A stretch of 64,000 nt of DNA from Candidatus Gastranaerophilales bacterium (GTDB lineage: Bacteria; Cyanobacteriota; Vampirovibrionia; Gastranaerophilales; Gastranaerophilaceae): contig CAAFYU010000051.1 in assembly GCA_900767135.1 (NCBI GenBank), forward strand, positions 26,199 to 90,198, read 5' to 3'. A program made the translations under genes and the position numbers. Shown here in pieces: positions 8,366 to 16,213 of the stretch. The notes beneath the pieces are model-generated. The model saw only the letters and a list, made by a program, of their open reading frames with translations, was not told where the DNA came from and searched no databases. Position 1 is the first letter of the stretch. Every line of letters starts with the position of its first letter.

Positions 8366-9691
8366 ATGAAAACATTAAAATCAATGCGTTTACAAATTGG
8401 TGTTTTTGGCAAAACAAATGTCGGAAAATCATCTATTTTAAACAGGCTTACAAATCAAGAAATTTCAATAGTTTCTGACATTGCCGGAACAACCACCGAT
8501 GTTGTTGAAAAATCAATGGAACTTTTGCCGATTGGCCCCGTAACATTCTTGGATACAGCTGGATTAGATGATAAAACAGAGTTGGGCGAAAAACGTGTTG
8601 AAAAAACGTTAAAAGTACTTAATCGAATTGATGTTGCTGTAATTGTTTGTGATTATAAAGAAATTAGTAGTAAATTAGGTATATCAGACCAAAACAATGA
8701 TTATTTTGATGATTGTGAAAAAGAATTAATAGAAAAACTTGACGAGCTCAAAATTCCTTATTTGATTGTGGTAAATAAATGTGATTTAGATGCCAAGATG
8801 CCAAGATGCAAAGAGGCAAAGTCCATATCAGAAGCAGCTAAGCAGCCAGGAAGCGAGGCAGCTAAGCAAACAGAAATGAACTACTCACTACTCACTACTC
8901 ACTATTCACTTTTTAAAAACATTATCTTCACTTCTGCAAAGTCTGATGAACAGCTTGTTTTCAAGTTCAAAGAAGCTTTGGTTAAATTATTGCCCGAAGA
9001 ATTTGTTAACCCTCCTAAAATTGTAGGCGATTTAGTTCCACCAAAAAGTACTGTTATTCTTGTTATTCCAGTAGACAAAGAGGCACCGAAAGGTCGAATT
9101 ATTTTACCACAAGTTCAAACTCTGAGAGATTTGTTGGATAGTGAATGTTTGAGCTATGTTGTGAAAGAATGTGAATTAAAACAGGCTCTTGATAACCTGA
9201 AAACACCGCCGGCGTTAGTTGTTACAGATTCTCAGGCTTTTCGTCAAGTGTCTGAAATCGTTCCTGAAAATGTGCCTTTAACATCGTTTTCAATCCTTTT
9301 TGCAAGACTAAAAGGGGATTTGGACGAGTTTGTAAAAGGTGCTCAGGCAATCGAAAATTTGAAAGATGGCGATTTGGTATTAATTTTGGAAAGTTGCACT
9401 CATCACGCAATTGAGGACGATATCGGACGTGTAAAAATCCCTAATCTTTTGCGTAAAAAAACTGGCAAAAATCTGGTTATCCACAATTATGCCGGACACG
9501 ATTTCCCTGATCTGGAAGATTACAAACTCGTAATTCATTGTGGGGCTTGCATGACAAACCGTCGAGAAGTTTTGTCAAGGATTTTGATTGCAAACCAAAA
9601 CGGTGTTCCTATCACAAATTATGGAGTTGCAATTTCATATTGCCTTGGAATTTTGCCTCGTGCAACGAAAATTTTTAACCCAAAAGTCTAA
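8366..9691 (+). CDS. hydF: [FeFe]-hydrogenase H-cluster maturation GTPase HydF
   Basis: A 441-residue scaffold GTPase on which HydE and HydG assemble the 2Fe subcluster of [FeFe] hydrogenase. The G domain shows G1 GKTNVGKSS (15-23), G2 TTD, G3 DTAG, G4 NKCD (137-140) and G5 TSAKS. The C-terminal cluster domain has the three conserved cysteines C344 (in SCTHH), C392 and C395 (in HCGAC). Between G4 and G5 sits an extra segment of about 41 residues (about 143-183) encoded by short tandem repeats, which other HydF proteins are not expected to have. The reading frame stays open through it. The gene implies fermentative hydrogen metabolism; hydE, hydG and the hydrogenase are not in this window. No ribosome binding site precedes ATG 8366; M7 is an alternative start. 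Confidence 0.93.
   Translation: MKTLKSMRLQIGVFGKTNVGKSSILNRLTNQEISIVSDIAGTTTDVVEKSMELLPIGPVTFLDTAGLDDKTELGEKRVEKTLKVLNRIDVAVIVCDYKEISSKLGISDQNNDYFDDCEKELIEKLDELKIPYLIVVNKCDLDAKMPRCKEAKSISEAAKQPGSEAAKQTEMNYSLLTTHYSLFKNIIFTSAKSDEQLVFKFKEALVKLLPEEFVNPPKIVGDLVPPKSTVILVIPVDKEAPKGRIILPQVQTLRDLLDSECLSYVVKECELKQALDNLKTPPALVVTDSQAFRQVSEIVPENVPLTSFSILFARLKGDLDEFVKGAQAIENLKDGDLVLILESCTHHAIEDDIGRVKIPNLLRKKTGKNLVIHNYAGHDFPDLEDYKLVIHCGACMTNRREVLSRILIANQNGVPITNYGVAISYCLGILPRATKIFNPKV
8791..8914 (+). repeat. short tandem repeats inserted in frame within hydF
   Basis: Four octads (TGCCAAGA, TGCCAAGA, TGCAAAGA, GGCAAAGT at 8791-8822) and five heptads (ACTACTC three times, ACTATTC, ACTTTTT at 8880-8914) flank a middle segment in which GCAGCTAAGCA-like sequence occurs twice. 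The heptads are those found at 6991-7018 and, as reverse complement, at 6906-6940. The octads resemble those at 52999-53030. The whole block keeps the hydF frame. Confidence 0.8.
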
Positions 9692-9740
9692 TATATTTGT
9701 CATAACACTTGAATTTGTTGCAAAAAAACGAGTTTTCGCA

Positions 9741-9763
9741 TATAATTGAGCCAAAAGAGGTGA
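9741..9763 (+). promoter_or_regulatory. -10 box and ribosome binding site of rfbA
   Basis: TATAAT at 9741-9746, then a leader of about 13 nt with AGAGGTGA at 9756-9763 just before ATG 9766. The site decides the start in favour of MKGIILAGG over an upstream TTG at 9709. Confidence 0.6.
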
Positions 9764-9765
9764 CT

Positions 9766-10644
9766 ATGAAAGGAATTATTTTAGCCGGAGGTGCAGGCAC
9801 AAGACTCCACCCGAGTACCATTGCAGTATCTAAACAATTATTGCCGATTTATGACAAACCGATGATTTATCACCCGATTTCGGTTTTGATGCTTGCCGGA
9901 ATTCGTGATATTTTAATAATTTCTACACCTGTTGATTTGCCTAATTTTAAACGACTTTTGGGTGATGGAAGCCAGTTTGGAGTGAAATTTTCTTACAAAG
10001 AACAACCATCTCCTGACGGACTTGCTCAGGCGTTTATTCTTGGCGAAGAATTTATTGGGAATGATGATGTAGCATTAATTTTAGGCGATAATATTTTTTA
10101 TGGCGGAGCTTTTTCTGGAACCTTAAAAGATGTTGTTGAAAATATTAAAAACAATGGCGGAGCAACTGTTTTCGGTTACTTTGTAAAAGACCCGCAAAGA
10201 TTTGGAGTGGTGGAATTTGACGAAAACGGGAAAGTTCTTTCGTTAGAAGAAAAACCGCAAAAACCGAAATCTAATTATGCCGTAACTGGACTTTATTTCT
10301 ATGATAATAAAGTTATTGAATACGCAAAAGCTTTAAAACCTTCTGCCAGAGGTGAGTTGGAAATTACTGATTTGAACAATATTTATCTTCAAAAAAACAA
10401 ATTGAATGTACAATTGCTTAACAGAGGCTTTGCATGGCTTGATACCGGAACACATCATTCGCTGCTACAAGCAGGACAATTTGTTAAAACAATTGAGGAC
10501 AACCAAGGTATAAAAATAGCTTGCCTTGAAGAAGTTGCTTACAGAATGGGATTTATGACAAAAGAAGAGTTGGAAAACTCAATCAGTCAGTATAAAAACA
10601 ATGAATATTTTGCTTACGTCAGAAACATTTTGAACGAAAATTAA
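9766..10644 (+). CDS. rfbA: glucose-1-phosphate thymidylyltransferase
   Basis: A 292-residue nucleotidyltransferase that makes dTDP-glucose from glucose-1-phosphate and dTTP, the first step towards dTDP-rhamnose and other deoxysugars of surface glycans. Seen are the N-terminal nucleotide-binding signature GGAGTRLHPST, the SKQLLPIYDKPMIY segment, the metal-binding GDNIFYG, the VEEK-like block SLEEKPQKPKS, and TDLNNIYL followed by the WLDTGTHHSL segment. The length and the QLLPIYDKP segment fit the RmlA short form. The usual partners rfbB, rfbC and rfbD are not adjacent; the gene stands alone between hydF and rimI. Its product could act with the WecA-like transferase encoded at 5.9 kb. Confidence 0.94.
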   Translation: MKGIILAGGAGTRLHPSTIAVSKQLLPIYDKPMIYHPISVLMLAGIRDILIISTPVDLPNFKRLLGDGSQFGVKFSYKEQPSPDGLAQAFILGEEFIGNDDVALILGDNIFYGGAFSGTLKDVVENIKNNGGATVFGYFVKDPQRFGVVEFDENGKVLSLEEKPQKPKSNYAVTGLYFYDNKVIEYAKALKPSARGELEITDLNNIYLQKNKLNVQLLNRGFAWLDTGTHHSLLQAGQFVKTIEDNQGIKIACLEEVAYRMGFMTKEELENSISQYKNNEYFAYVRNILNEN

Positions 10645-10657
10645 GATTTCTTTTGTA

Positions 10658-10693
10658 TTAACAAATTTCACTAAATTGTGCTATAATCCGAGT
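10658..10693 (+). promoter_or_regulatory. promoter of rimI, leaderless arrangement
   Basis: TTAACA (10658-10663), 18 nt, then TATAAT (10682-10687) within TGCTATAAT, followed by 6 nt and ATG 10694. The near-consensus -35 box and the extended -10 box make this one of the clearest examples of the pattern. Confidence 0.65.
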
Positions 10694-11236
10694 ATGAGTT
10701 CAGAAAAATTTTCAATAAAAATTAAACCGATGGAAAAAAATGATGTTGACGGGGTTATCGCAATTGAAAGCTTGGCTTACGGAAAACATCACTGGTCAAA
10801 AGACTCGTTTTTAAGCGAATTATCTAATGACTTAGCGCACTATTTTAGTGTTTTTACACAAATAAACGGGGAAGAAAAATTGATTGCATATTGCGGTTGC
10901 TGGCAAATTTTGGAAGAAGCACATATTACCAATATTGCAGTTAATCCTGAATTTCAGAGAAAACATATTGGTGAAGCGATGCTTACGACGCTAATCAATG
11001 ATTGTTACAAAAATCTTGTAAAATATATCACCCTAGAAGTGAGAGCCGGAAACAAGCCTGCAATCGGACTTTATGAGAAATACGGGTTTAAATCCTTAGG
11101 TGTTAGAAAAGGATATTATCAAGATAATAATGAAGATGCCTTAATAATGTGGACAGAAAATATTTTTTACGATAAATTTAAGATAGAATATGAGAAAAAC
11201 ATAGACCTTTTAAAGGGGAAGATTGAGATTTTATGA
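10694..11236 (+). CDS. rimI: GNAT acetyltransferase, RimI family
   Basis: A 180-residue GNAT-fold acetyltransferase. RimI acetylates the N-terminal alanine of ribosomal protein S18, and relatives act on other protein N-termini. Shown by HITNIAVNPEFQRKHIGEAML (the acetyl-CoA loop Q/RxxGxA region, here RKHIGEA), LEVRAGNKPAIGLYEKYGF and the final R-G-Y-Y motif, all typical of RimI. Start ATG 10694 follows the promoter directly; an in-frame TTG 18 nt upstream lies before the -10 box. It overlaps the next gene by 4 nt (ATGA), so the two are translationally coupled. The C-terminus extends about 25 residues beyond the GNAT core with a Lys/Glu-rich tail. Confidence 0.88.
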   Translation: MSSEKFSIKIKPMEKNDVDGVIAIESLAYGKHHWSKDSFLSELSNDLAHYFSVFTQINGEEKLIAYCGCWQILEEAHITNIAVNPEFQRKHIGEAMLTTLINDCYKNLVKYITLEVRAGNKPAIGLYEKYGFKSLGVRKGYYQDNNEDALIMWTENIFYDKFKIEYEKNIDLLKGKIEIL

Positions 11237-11892
11237 CCGATACTGCCGAACCTCGTATAAGAGTTATAAAAAAACAAATTGAAGGAATAAGACTTACTTT
11301 TGGGAGTTTGCTACTAATCCTTTGTTGTACTTTTTTACTGATACTTGCAACTTTTGTGCAATTTAATGTTACTCATTTTATTTTGCCGTCAGGACTTTTT
11401 CATGGAGAAGATTTAGCTGTTTCAGATTTTATACATACGTACAAGCTAATCCCACAGGTACCTGTTGTAATGTTTATTGGTGCCTTATTAGGCAGAAAAT
11501 ATGGAATAATGAGTGTTTTAATTTATATATTGCTCGGACTTTTTGTAATTCCGGTTTTTGCTCTCGGTGGTGGCCCAAAATATATTTTAGAATACAGTTT
11601 TGGTTATATTTTGGCATATATTCCGGCTATATTTTTTGCAGGCTCAATTCTTAAAAGTGGATTTACTAATAGAAACATAATTCACGCTGTTCTTGTAGGT
11701 GTTTTAACAATTCATATAATAGGGATTTTGTATATGCTGTTTATAGCCGGCATTAAACACGACGGCGGAGCTTTTATGGGTGGTTGGATTTTGTCCCAAA
11801 GCGGTGTAAAAATCATTTACGATTTTATTTTTAGCTTTGCTACCGTATTTGTTGCAAAGTATGCAAAAATTATTCTTTGGTTTTTCATGTAA
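11233..11892 (+). CDS. BioY-like biotin transporter (ECF S component)
   Basis: A 219-residue membrane protein with about six transmembrane segments. It resembles BioY, the substrate-binding S component of energy-coupling-factor importers for biotin: the segment PQVPVVMFIGALLGRKYGI, the PVFALGGGPKYIL loop and the GYILAYIPAIFFAG segment are in the expected order. BioY can work alone or with the shared EcfAA'T energising module, which is not in this window. It starts inside the last codons of rimI (ATGA overlap) and shares its promoter. The carboxy-terminal third is more divergent than usual, so another vitamin as substrate is possible. No terminator was found before the convergent repeat-protein gene. 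Confidence 0.7.
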   Translation: MTDTAEPRIRVIKKQIEGIRLTFGSLLLILCCTFLLILATFVQFNVTHFILPSGLFHGEDLAVSDFIHTYKLIPQVPVVMFIGALLGRKYGIMSVLIYILLGLFVIPVFALGGGPKYILEYSFGYILAYIPAIFFAGSILKSGFTNRNIIHAVLVGVLTIHIIGILYMLFIAGIKHDGGAFMGGWILSQSGVKIIYDFIFSFATVFVAKYAKIILWFFM

Positions 11893-11967
11893 ATCTTATA
11901 ACCGATTATGCAAAAAGAGGGATAATAAAGACTCTGCTCATACTGCTTTCTATCAAAGCCATTTGAC

Positions 11968-12405
11968 TTAATAAGGATTTATTCTTTGTGGTACGTAATC
12001 ACCATGTGCGTTATAACCATATTGGATTTGTTGACCGCCGATAGATGTCGGGACATAATCGCCATGTGCGTTGTAGCCATATTGAACTCTATTTCCCCCA
12101 ATAGATGTTGGTTTAAAATCTCCATGAGCATTATAACCGTATTGAACTCTTTGTCCGCCAATAGATGTTGGGGTGTAGTCACCATGAGCATTGTATCCGT
12201 ATTGAACCTTTTGACCGCCGATAGATGTTGGAACATAATCGCCATGGGCATTGTAGCCATATTGAACTCTTTGCCCGTTTACAGATGTCGGCACGTAATC
12301 ACCATGAGCGTTATAGCCGTAATTAATTGATCCGGCATAAACAGGCATTGCCACACTAATACAAGTAATCAAAATTACATTTTTTAAATTTTCTACAAAA
12401 GCCAT
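11968..12405 (-). CDS. secreted protein of six 20-residue tandem repeats
   Basis: The 145-residue product starts with a signal peptide (MAFVENLKN, then hydrophobic VILITCISVAM, cleavage after PVYA). The mature part is almost entirely six copies of a 20-residue unit beginning YGYNAHGDYVPTS and ending in GGQRVQ-like residues; the last copy is shortened and ends in NPY. Such Tyr/Gly/His-rich repeats suggest a beta-rich surface or matrix protein, but I know no matching family. The ATG at 12405 gives a good signal peptide but has no binding site, and a TATAAT box overlaps it. An open frame continues upstream to a TTG at 12588 with a Lys/Arg-rich stretch that I judge non-coding. A second signal-peptide protein with a different 20-residue repeat lies at 37.7 kb. 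Confidence 0.65.
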   Translation of the reverse strand: MAFVENLKNVILITCISVAMPVYAGSINYGYNAHGDYVPTSVNGQRVQYGYNAHGDYVPTSIGGQKVQYGYNAHGDYTPTSIGGQRVQYGYNAHGDFKPTSIGGNRVQYGYNAHGDYVPTSIGGQQIQYGYNAHGDYVPQRINPY

Positions 12406-12771
12406 TATAACTTGACAGATAAATTTAAAAGAGGGAATATGGGGATAAATTAGTTGTTGTTTAAATTTAAGATACTTCCTTATGTTTAAGAAAATTCTCC
12501 TTTTTATCCTTTTCTTATCCTTAGGATTATCCTTTTTCCTTTGTTTAAGTGCACTTTTAGCCTCAAAGCTCGGATACTGTTTTTGCAATGATAGAAAAAG
12601 GATAAAAACTTCCGAGTGGTGGGAAGAGGTTTTGTTAAATTAATAAATTAACGTTATATAACTGTTTTTGGTGCAACCAATTGCATCCTACTGGCTACCA
12701 GTAAAAATAGAGGAAAGCTAGTGAAGAATGGAAAGAAGTTACATTCGGACATAAAGCAAGATAAATAATTA
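12406..12771. other. gene-free stretch with purine-rich repeats and possible gene remnants
   Basis: On the minus strand, AAGGATAA-like units recur several times between about 12490 and 12605. The plus strand shows two short in-frame stretches that read SEWWEEVL (from 12612) and SEEWKEVTFGHKAR before a stop near 12764; these look alike but cannot be joined into one frame. I see no supportable gene here. Confidence 0.35.
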
Positions 12772-13326
12772 TTACATTATATTTGTTTCACTAGGATTTT
12801 TATTTAAATTTTCTAAGTGACATTTTAAATTATCACTTATTTTTTCAAAAATTTTTAACAAATAAGGTTGCATTGTAATAAAATTTATATCTTGTTCTTT
12901 TGGAAAATTATGATATTGAACCATAAAATTTTTAATTGCGTTGTGTTCTTCTAATGATAACTTTAAAAACGGATCTTCTTGCATATAATTATGACAAGCT
13001 GAGAGATGTATAAAAGAACAACCAAATAAATACACATTTCTAGCCCAACCATACATTTTAAGAACATTTTTAAGTAATAAAGCATCCGTGATTGTTCTTT
13101 TGCCATCATGCCATTTTTCATCATTTAAAGTTTGTTTTACAAACATCATTCTTTTAGCTTGTTCACATGTTAATAAAAATAAAACCCTAACCATCGAATC
13201 AAGTTCTTGTCTTAAAATACTAACGCAATTACCATATAATTTATTTTCATACAATAATTTTATCGTTTTTGCATTTTCTTCTGAACGATTTTTTACAATA
13301 TTACAAAATTTATCTAAATCATCCAT
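12772..13326 (-). CDS. unrecognised protein encoded after the DpnII-type endonuclease
   Basis: A 184-residue, mostly helical soluble protein. I do not recognise the family. Visible features are an N-terminal helix with NIVKNRSEENAKTIKLL, a repeat-like helical region, the segment LRQELDSMVRVLFLL, and WARNVYLFGCSFIHLSACH; this combination recalls helical proteins that bind nucleic acid or cap a nuclease, but no catalytic motif is clear. Start ATG 13326 follows an AGG at 6-8 nt and two nested TATAAT boxes (13341-13336 and 13332-13327). It begins 10 nt after the endonuclease gene stop and is probably the last gene of that cassette, though it may also have its own promoter. Its job could be control, immunity or unrelated cargo. 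Confidence 0.7.
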   Translation of the reverse strand: MDDLDKFCNIVKNRSEENAKTIKLLYENKLYGNCVSILRQELDSMVRVLFLLTCEQAKRMMFVKQTLNDEKWHDGKRTITDALLLKNVLKMYGWARNVYLFGCSFIHLSACHNYMQEDPFLKLSLEEHNAIKNFMVQYHNFPKEQDINFITMQPYLLKIFEKISDNLKCHLENLNKNPSETNIM

Positions 13327-13336
13327 ATTATACCTA

Positions 13337-14191
13337 TTATAAATTTTGTAATATACCATTTTCTAAATCTCGAATATTATAAACCGTATTCAAAACATCA
13401 AAAGTTTCTTCAAGATTGTTTCTTGCACTATTCCAACCGAAACCGTCAGTAAACCAAATAAACGTTACGCCATCTATTGTAGCAACTTCTTGTGCTAAGG
13501 TTTTATAGCTTCTTGCCGTTTCATTAAGTTTTGAGCCGCCACTTGAATAGAAATTTGTTTCGATTACATAAATTTGATTATCAGTTTTTATTACAAAATC
13601 AAAACGTTTTTCCATTTTGCCTTGATTTGAAATAGCAGAAAGATTAACATTCCATTTATCTTCAATTTCGTGGATATACATTTCTTTAAAATAGTTTTGC
13701 CCTTTAACAAATCCGGCTTTTTGAATGTAATCTTCAACAAGATTTTCCATCAAATGTCCACCGCGATTTTTACGACCGTTACTATCTAACCCTGTTTCAA
13801 CACCAGTTGCATAATCAACTAAATTGCTTACAATATGATTTTCCAACAAATCAAATAGCTTCGTTTTTCTCATAAACATTTTATAATCATCTATGCTGTA
13901 GTTTTGTTTTCTAAAAGAGAAATTATATTCTCCATCAGCATCTGTAACAGAAATTTCGTTAGAGCGAACAGCTAATAGCAAAGGAATACATTTTAGAGTT
14001 TCAGGATATTTTATGATAATATCTTCAAAATCTTTTTCAATGTTTTTTGAACCGACTAGCGAATTTAAAATATTTAATTCAACTTTTATATCATCAACAT
14101 TGTTATTTACCTTATCAAAATCTACATAGTAGCAATAATCTGCAATACACGGTCTAAATGTAGATAACCATTCTTTAAAATCTCTAGTCAT
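13337..14191 (-). CDS. type II restriction endonuclease, DpnII family (GATC)
   Basis: A 284-residue protein matching the DpnII/MboI endonuclease family, which cuts unmethylated GATC. The family block VETGLDSNGRKNRGGHLMENL is clear. The PD-(D/E)xK-like core reads KRFDFVIKTDNQIYVIETNFY, with Asp, Glu and Asn in the positions expected for metal and catalytic residues, followed by GGSKLNETARSY. It overlaps the end of the Dam-type methylase gene by 8 nt, so expression is coupled to protection. Start ATG 14191. The cassette order is single-strand-type methylase, Dam-type methylase, endonuclease; dpnM, dpnA, dpnB is the order in Streptococcus, so the first two are swapped here. Confidence 0.92.
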   Translation of the reverse strand: MTRDFKEWLSTFRPCIADYCYYVDFDKVNNNVDDIKVELNILNSLVGSKNIEKDFEDIIIKYPETLKCIPLLLAVRSNEISVTDADGEYNFSFRKQNYSIDDYKMFMRKTKLFDLLENHIVSNLVDYATGVETGLDSNGRKNRGGHLMENLVEDYIQKAGFVKGQNYFKEMYIHEIEDKWNVNLSAISNQGKMEKRFDFVIKTDNQIYVIETNFYSSGGSKLNETARSYKTLAQEVATIDGVTFIWFTDGFGWNSARNNLEETFDVLNTVYNIRDLENGILQNL

Positions 14192-15026
14192 AATTCCTCA
14201 CTAAAACTTCTGTAATTTTACCTCTGCCATCTGCATTTGCATTAATTTGGCGAGAAGCAAAAACTTTTTTAATTTCATAATTTACATATAATTCATTCAC
14301 CAATTTAGTGTCTGAATTTGATAACATAAATTTTATACCCATCGAATCTAATTCATCGCACACATCACGCAATTTGAACTGCATATCAATATCAAATCCG
14401 TCTTTTGTATATGATGTAAAACTAGATGTTTCATTCAATGGCACATAAGGCGGATCAAAATATACAAAATCACCTTTTTGTACTTTGTTTAAAATTTCAG
14501 AGAAATCTGCACATTTAATTTCAGTCTTTTTTAATAGTTCAGAACAATTCAAAAGGTTGTTCTCGTCAATTATACGAGGGTTTTTATAATGTCCAAATGG
14601 AACATTAAATTCGCCTTTAGAATTAACTCTATACATACCATTAAAACAAGTTCTATTAAGGTAAATAAAACGACTGGCTCTTTCAACATTTGAAAGTTTT
14701 GAGTATTCTTCTGTCCTATCAATGTTACGAATTTCTAAAAAATATTCTTTTGAAACTTCGTGCTTGCTTAAATCATCAATAAGTTCATAAACATTATCTC
14801 GAACAACTGAATAAAGGTTAATCAACTCTTCATTCATATCAGAAATATAAGCATGTTCCGGTTGTAATTCAAAAAATAAAGCACCGCCGCCAATGAAAGG
14901 CTCAAAATAACGATTGTAAGATTTTGGCATATTTTTAATTAGTTCAAACATAAGCTGACGCTTGCCGCCAACCCATTTAACAATCGGATATGTTTCACTT
15001 TTCAATTGTTCTAAAACTACTGCCAT
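14184..15026 (-). CDS. Dam-type N6-adenine DNA methyltransferase (DpnM-like, GATC)
   Basis: A 280-residue D12-class (alpha) N6-adenine methyltransferase that would modify GATC in double-stranded DNA and protect the host from the cognate endonuclease. Seen are the SAM-binding WVGGKRQL and FEPFIGGGALFFEL, the DMNEELINLY acidic loop, the catalytic FDPPYVPL and the LSNSDTKLVNELY segment, in the order of Dam and DpnM. It overlaps the preceding methylase gene by 10 nt and the endonuclease gene by 8 nt. Methylation of GATC is inferred from the family and from the partner endonuclease. Confidence 0.93.
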   Translation of the reverse strand: MAVVLEQLKSETYPIVKWVGGKRQLMFELIKNMPKSYNRYFEPFIGGGALFFELQPEHAYISDMNEELINLYSVVRDNVYELIDDLSKHEVSKEYFLEIRNIDRTEEYSKLSNVERASRFIYLNRTCFNGMYRVNSKGEFNVPFGHYKNPRIIDENNLLNCSELLKKTEIKCADFSEILNKVQKGDFVYFDPPYVPLNETSSFTSYTKDGFDIDMQFKLRDVCDELDSMGIKFMLSNSDTKLVNELYVNYEIKKVFASRQINANADGRGKITEVLVRNYD

Positions 15027-15820
15027 GCTTTATCTTTCTTTGAAAATAATTGCTCAAACCTTTTAACAGAAAGGTCTAAGTATTCTTTTTCTAAGTCTAT
15101 TCCAATAAATTTCCTACCTAACTCTAATGCCATTATACCAGTAGTTGAGCTTCCTGTGAATGGATCGAGTATTAAATCGTCTTTGTTAGTTGACGCAAGG
15201 ATTATGCGTCTTAACAATTCTAAAGGTTTTTGAGTTGGGTGTTTGCCGAATTCTTTTTCTGAAGGCTTTGGAGTATCTATTTGCCAAACTGAACGCATTT
15301 GTTTATTTGGCTTTTTAAGAATGTCATCGCCCCAATCACCATTTTTCATTGCTTCGTAATTAAAAGTATGCTTGCCTTTTGGTTCTTTTCTTGCCCATAA
15401 TAAAGTTTCATGACTAGCTGTAAAATACCTACAACTCATATTTGGCGAAGCATTCGGTTTAAACCAACATATATCATTTAAAATTTTAAAGCCAGATTTT
15501 TGCAACGCAAATCCACAAGCATAAATTGAATGATAAGTCCCCGAAATCCAAATTGTTCCGTTAGGTTTTAAAACTCTTTTACAAGCATTAATCCATTTTT
15601 GATGGAATTCAAAATCTTCGTCCAAGCCTTTGCTTTCATCCCATTTCCCTTTATTTACTGAAACAACTTTACCGGATTGACAAGTTATTCCACCATTAGA
15701 TAACATATAAGGTGGGTCCGCAAAAATCATATCAACAGATTCAGGTGCTGCCATATTTAAAATTTCAATACAATCACCCTGAAATAAAGTTATATCGTTT
15801 TTTTCATAAAACTTTTGCAT
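15017..15820 (-). CDS. second N6-adenine DNA methyltransferase (DpnA-like)
   Basis: A 267-residue beta-class methyltransferase, with the catalytic MIFADPPYML near residue 32 ahead of the SAM-binding DPFTGSSTTGIMALELGR near residue 217. In DpnII systems the equivalent DpnA also methylates single-stranded DNA, which protects incoming DNA during natural transformation. Motifs HPTQKPLELLRRII and GTIWISGTYHSIY support the family. Start ATG 15820 lacks a binding site and sits 6 nt after a TATAAT box, so it is predicted to be read from a leaderless mRNA. It is the first gene of the cassette and is divergent from the tRNA-Ser gene side. Confidence 0.92.
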   Translation of the reverse strand: MQKFYEKNDITLFQGDCIEILNMAAPESVDMIFADPPYMLSNGGITCQSGKVVSVNKGKWDESKGLDEDFEFHQKWINACKRVLKPNGTIWISGTYHSIYACGFALQKSGFKILNDICWFKPNASPNMSCRYFTASHETLLWARKEPKGKHTFNYEAMKNGDWGDDILKKPNKQMRSVWQIDTPKPSEKEFGKHPTQKPLELLRRIILASTNKDDLILDPFTGSSTTGIMALELGRKFIGIDLEKEYLDLSVKRFEQLFSKKDKAWQ

Positions 15821-15832
15821 GGGTTAATTATA
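15821..15832 (-). promoter_or_regulatory. promoter of the DpnII-type cassette, leaderless arrangement
   Basis: TATAAT at 15832-15827 on the minus strand, then TAACCC (6 nt), then ATG at 15820. No clear -35 box was found. Confidence 0.5.
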
Positions 15833-15960
15833 ATACAAATATGTAATTATTTCTCGTTTTACCTGATGTATTTTCTCATACTACAAGTCAATTTATAGCC
15901 ATATCAATTTACTCCTAAATGTTTAAAATTACACTATAACGCAGATATTACTCTAAAAAC

Positions 15961-16046
15961 GGAGAGGGTGGGATTCGAACCCACGGAAAGTGTTACCCTT
16001 CACAGACTTTCGAGATCCGCACCTTAAACCACTCGGACACCTCTCC
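15961..16046 (-). tRNA. tRNA-Ser (anticodon CGA)
   Basis: An 86-nt class II tRNA with acceptor GGAGAGG/CCTCTCC, a long variable arm, the T-arm GGGTTCGAATCCC, and an anticodon loop CTCGAAA that gives CGA (reads UCG). The 3' CCA is not encoded. It lies between the DpnII-type cassette and the helicase operon; tRNA-Ser genes are common sites for accumulation of accessory genes. Confidence 0.95.
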
Positions 16047-16200
16047 ATATAATTATTATACAACAAAAATTTAACTTGAATGTATTGTTTGTGTCATGAA
16101 TAAAATAATAACCTTACTATTTTTTCAAGGTGTTTGATTTTTGAAAAACATGTTAAAGAATTCATATAAACAGATGATGTTGTTGCATATAACATATATT

Positions 16201-16213
16201 TATAATTAAAATT
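16201..16213 (+). promoter_or_regulatory. -10 box 7 nt before the helicase start
   Basis: TATAAT at 16201-16206 and ATG at 16214, with no Shine-Dalgarno sequence. TTGTTG at 16180-16185 (15-nt spacing) is a weak -35 candidate. A leaderless or near-leaderless mRNA is predicted. Confidence 0.45.

Noticed and set aside
9766..10644. dTDP-rhamnose operon
   Set aside because: Only rfbA is present; no rfbB, rfbC or rfbD is adjacent.
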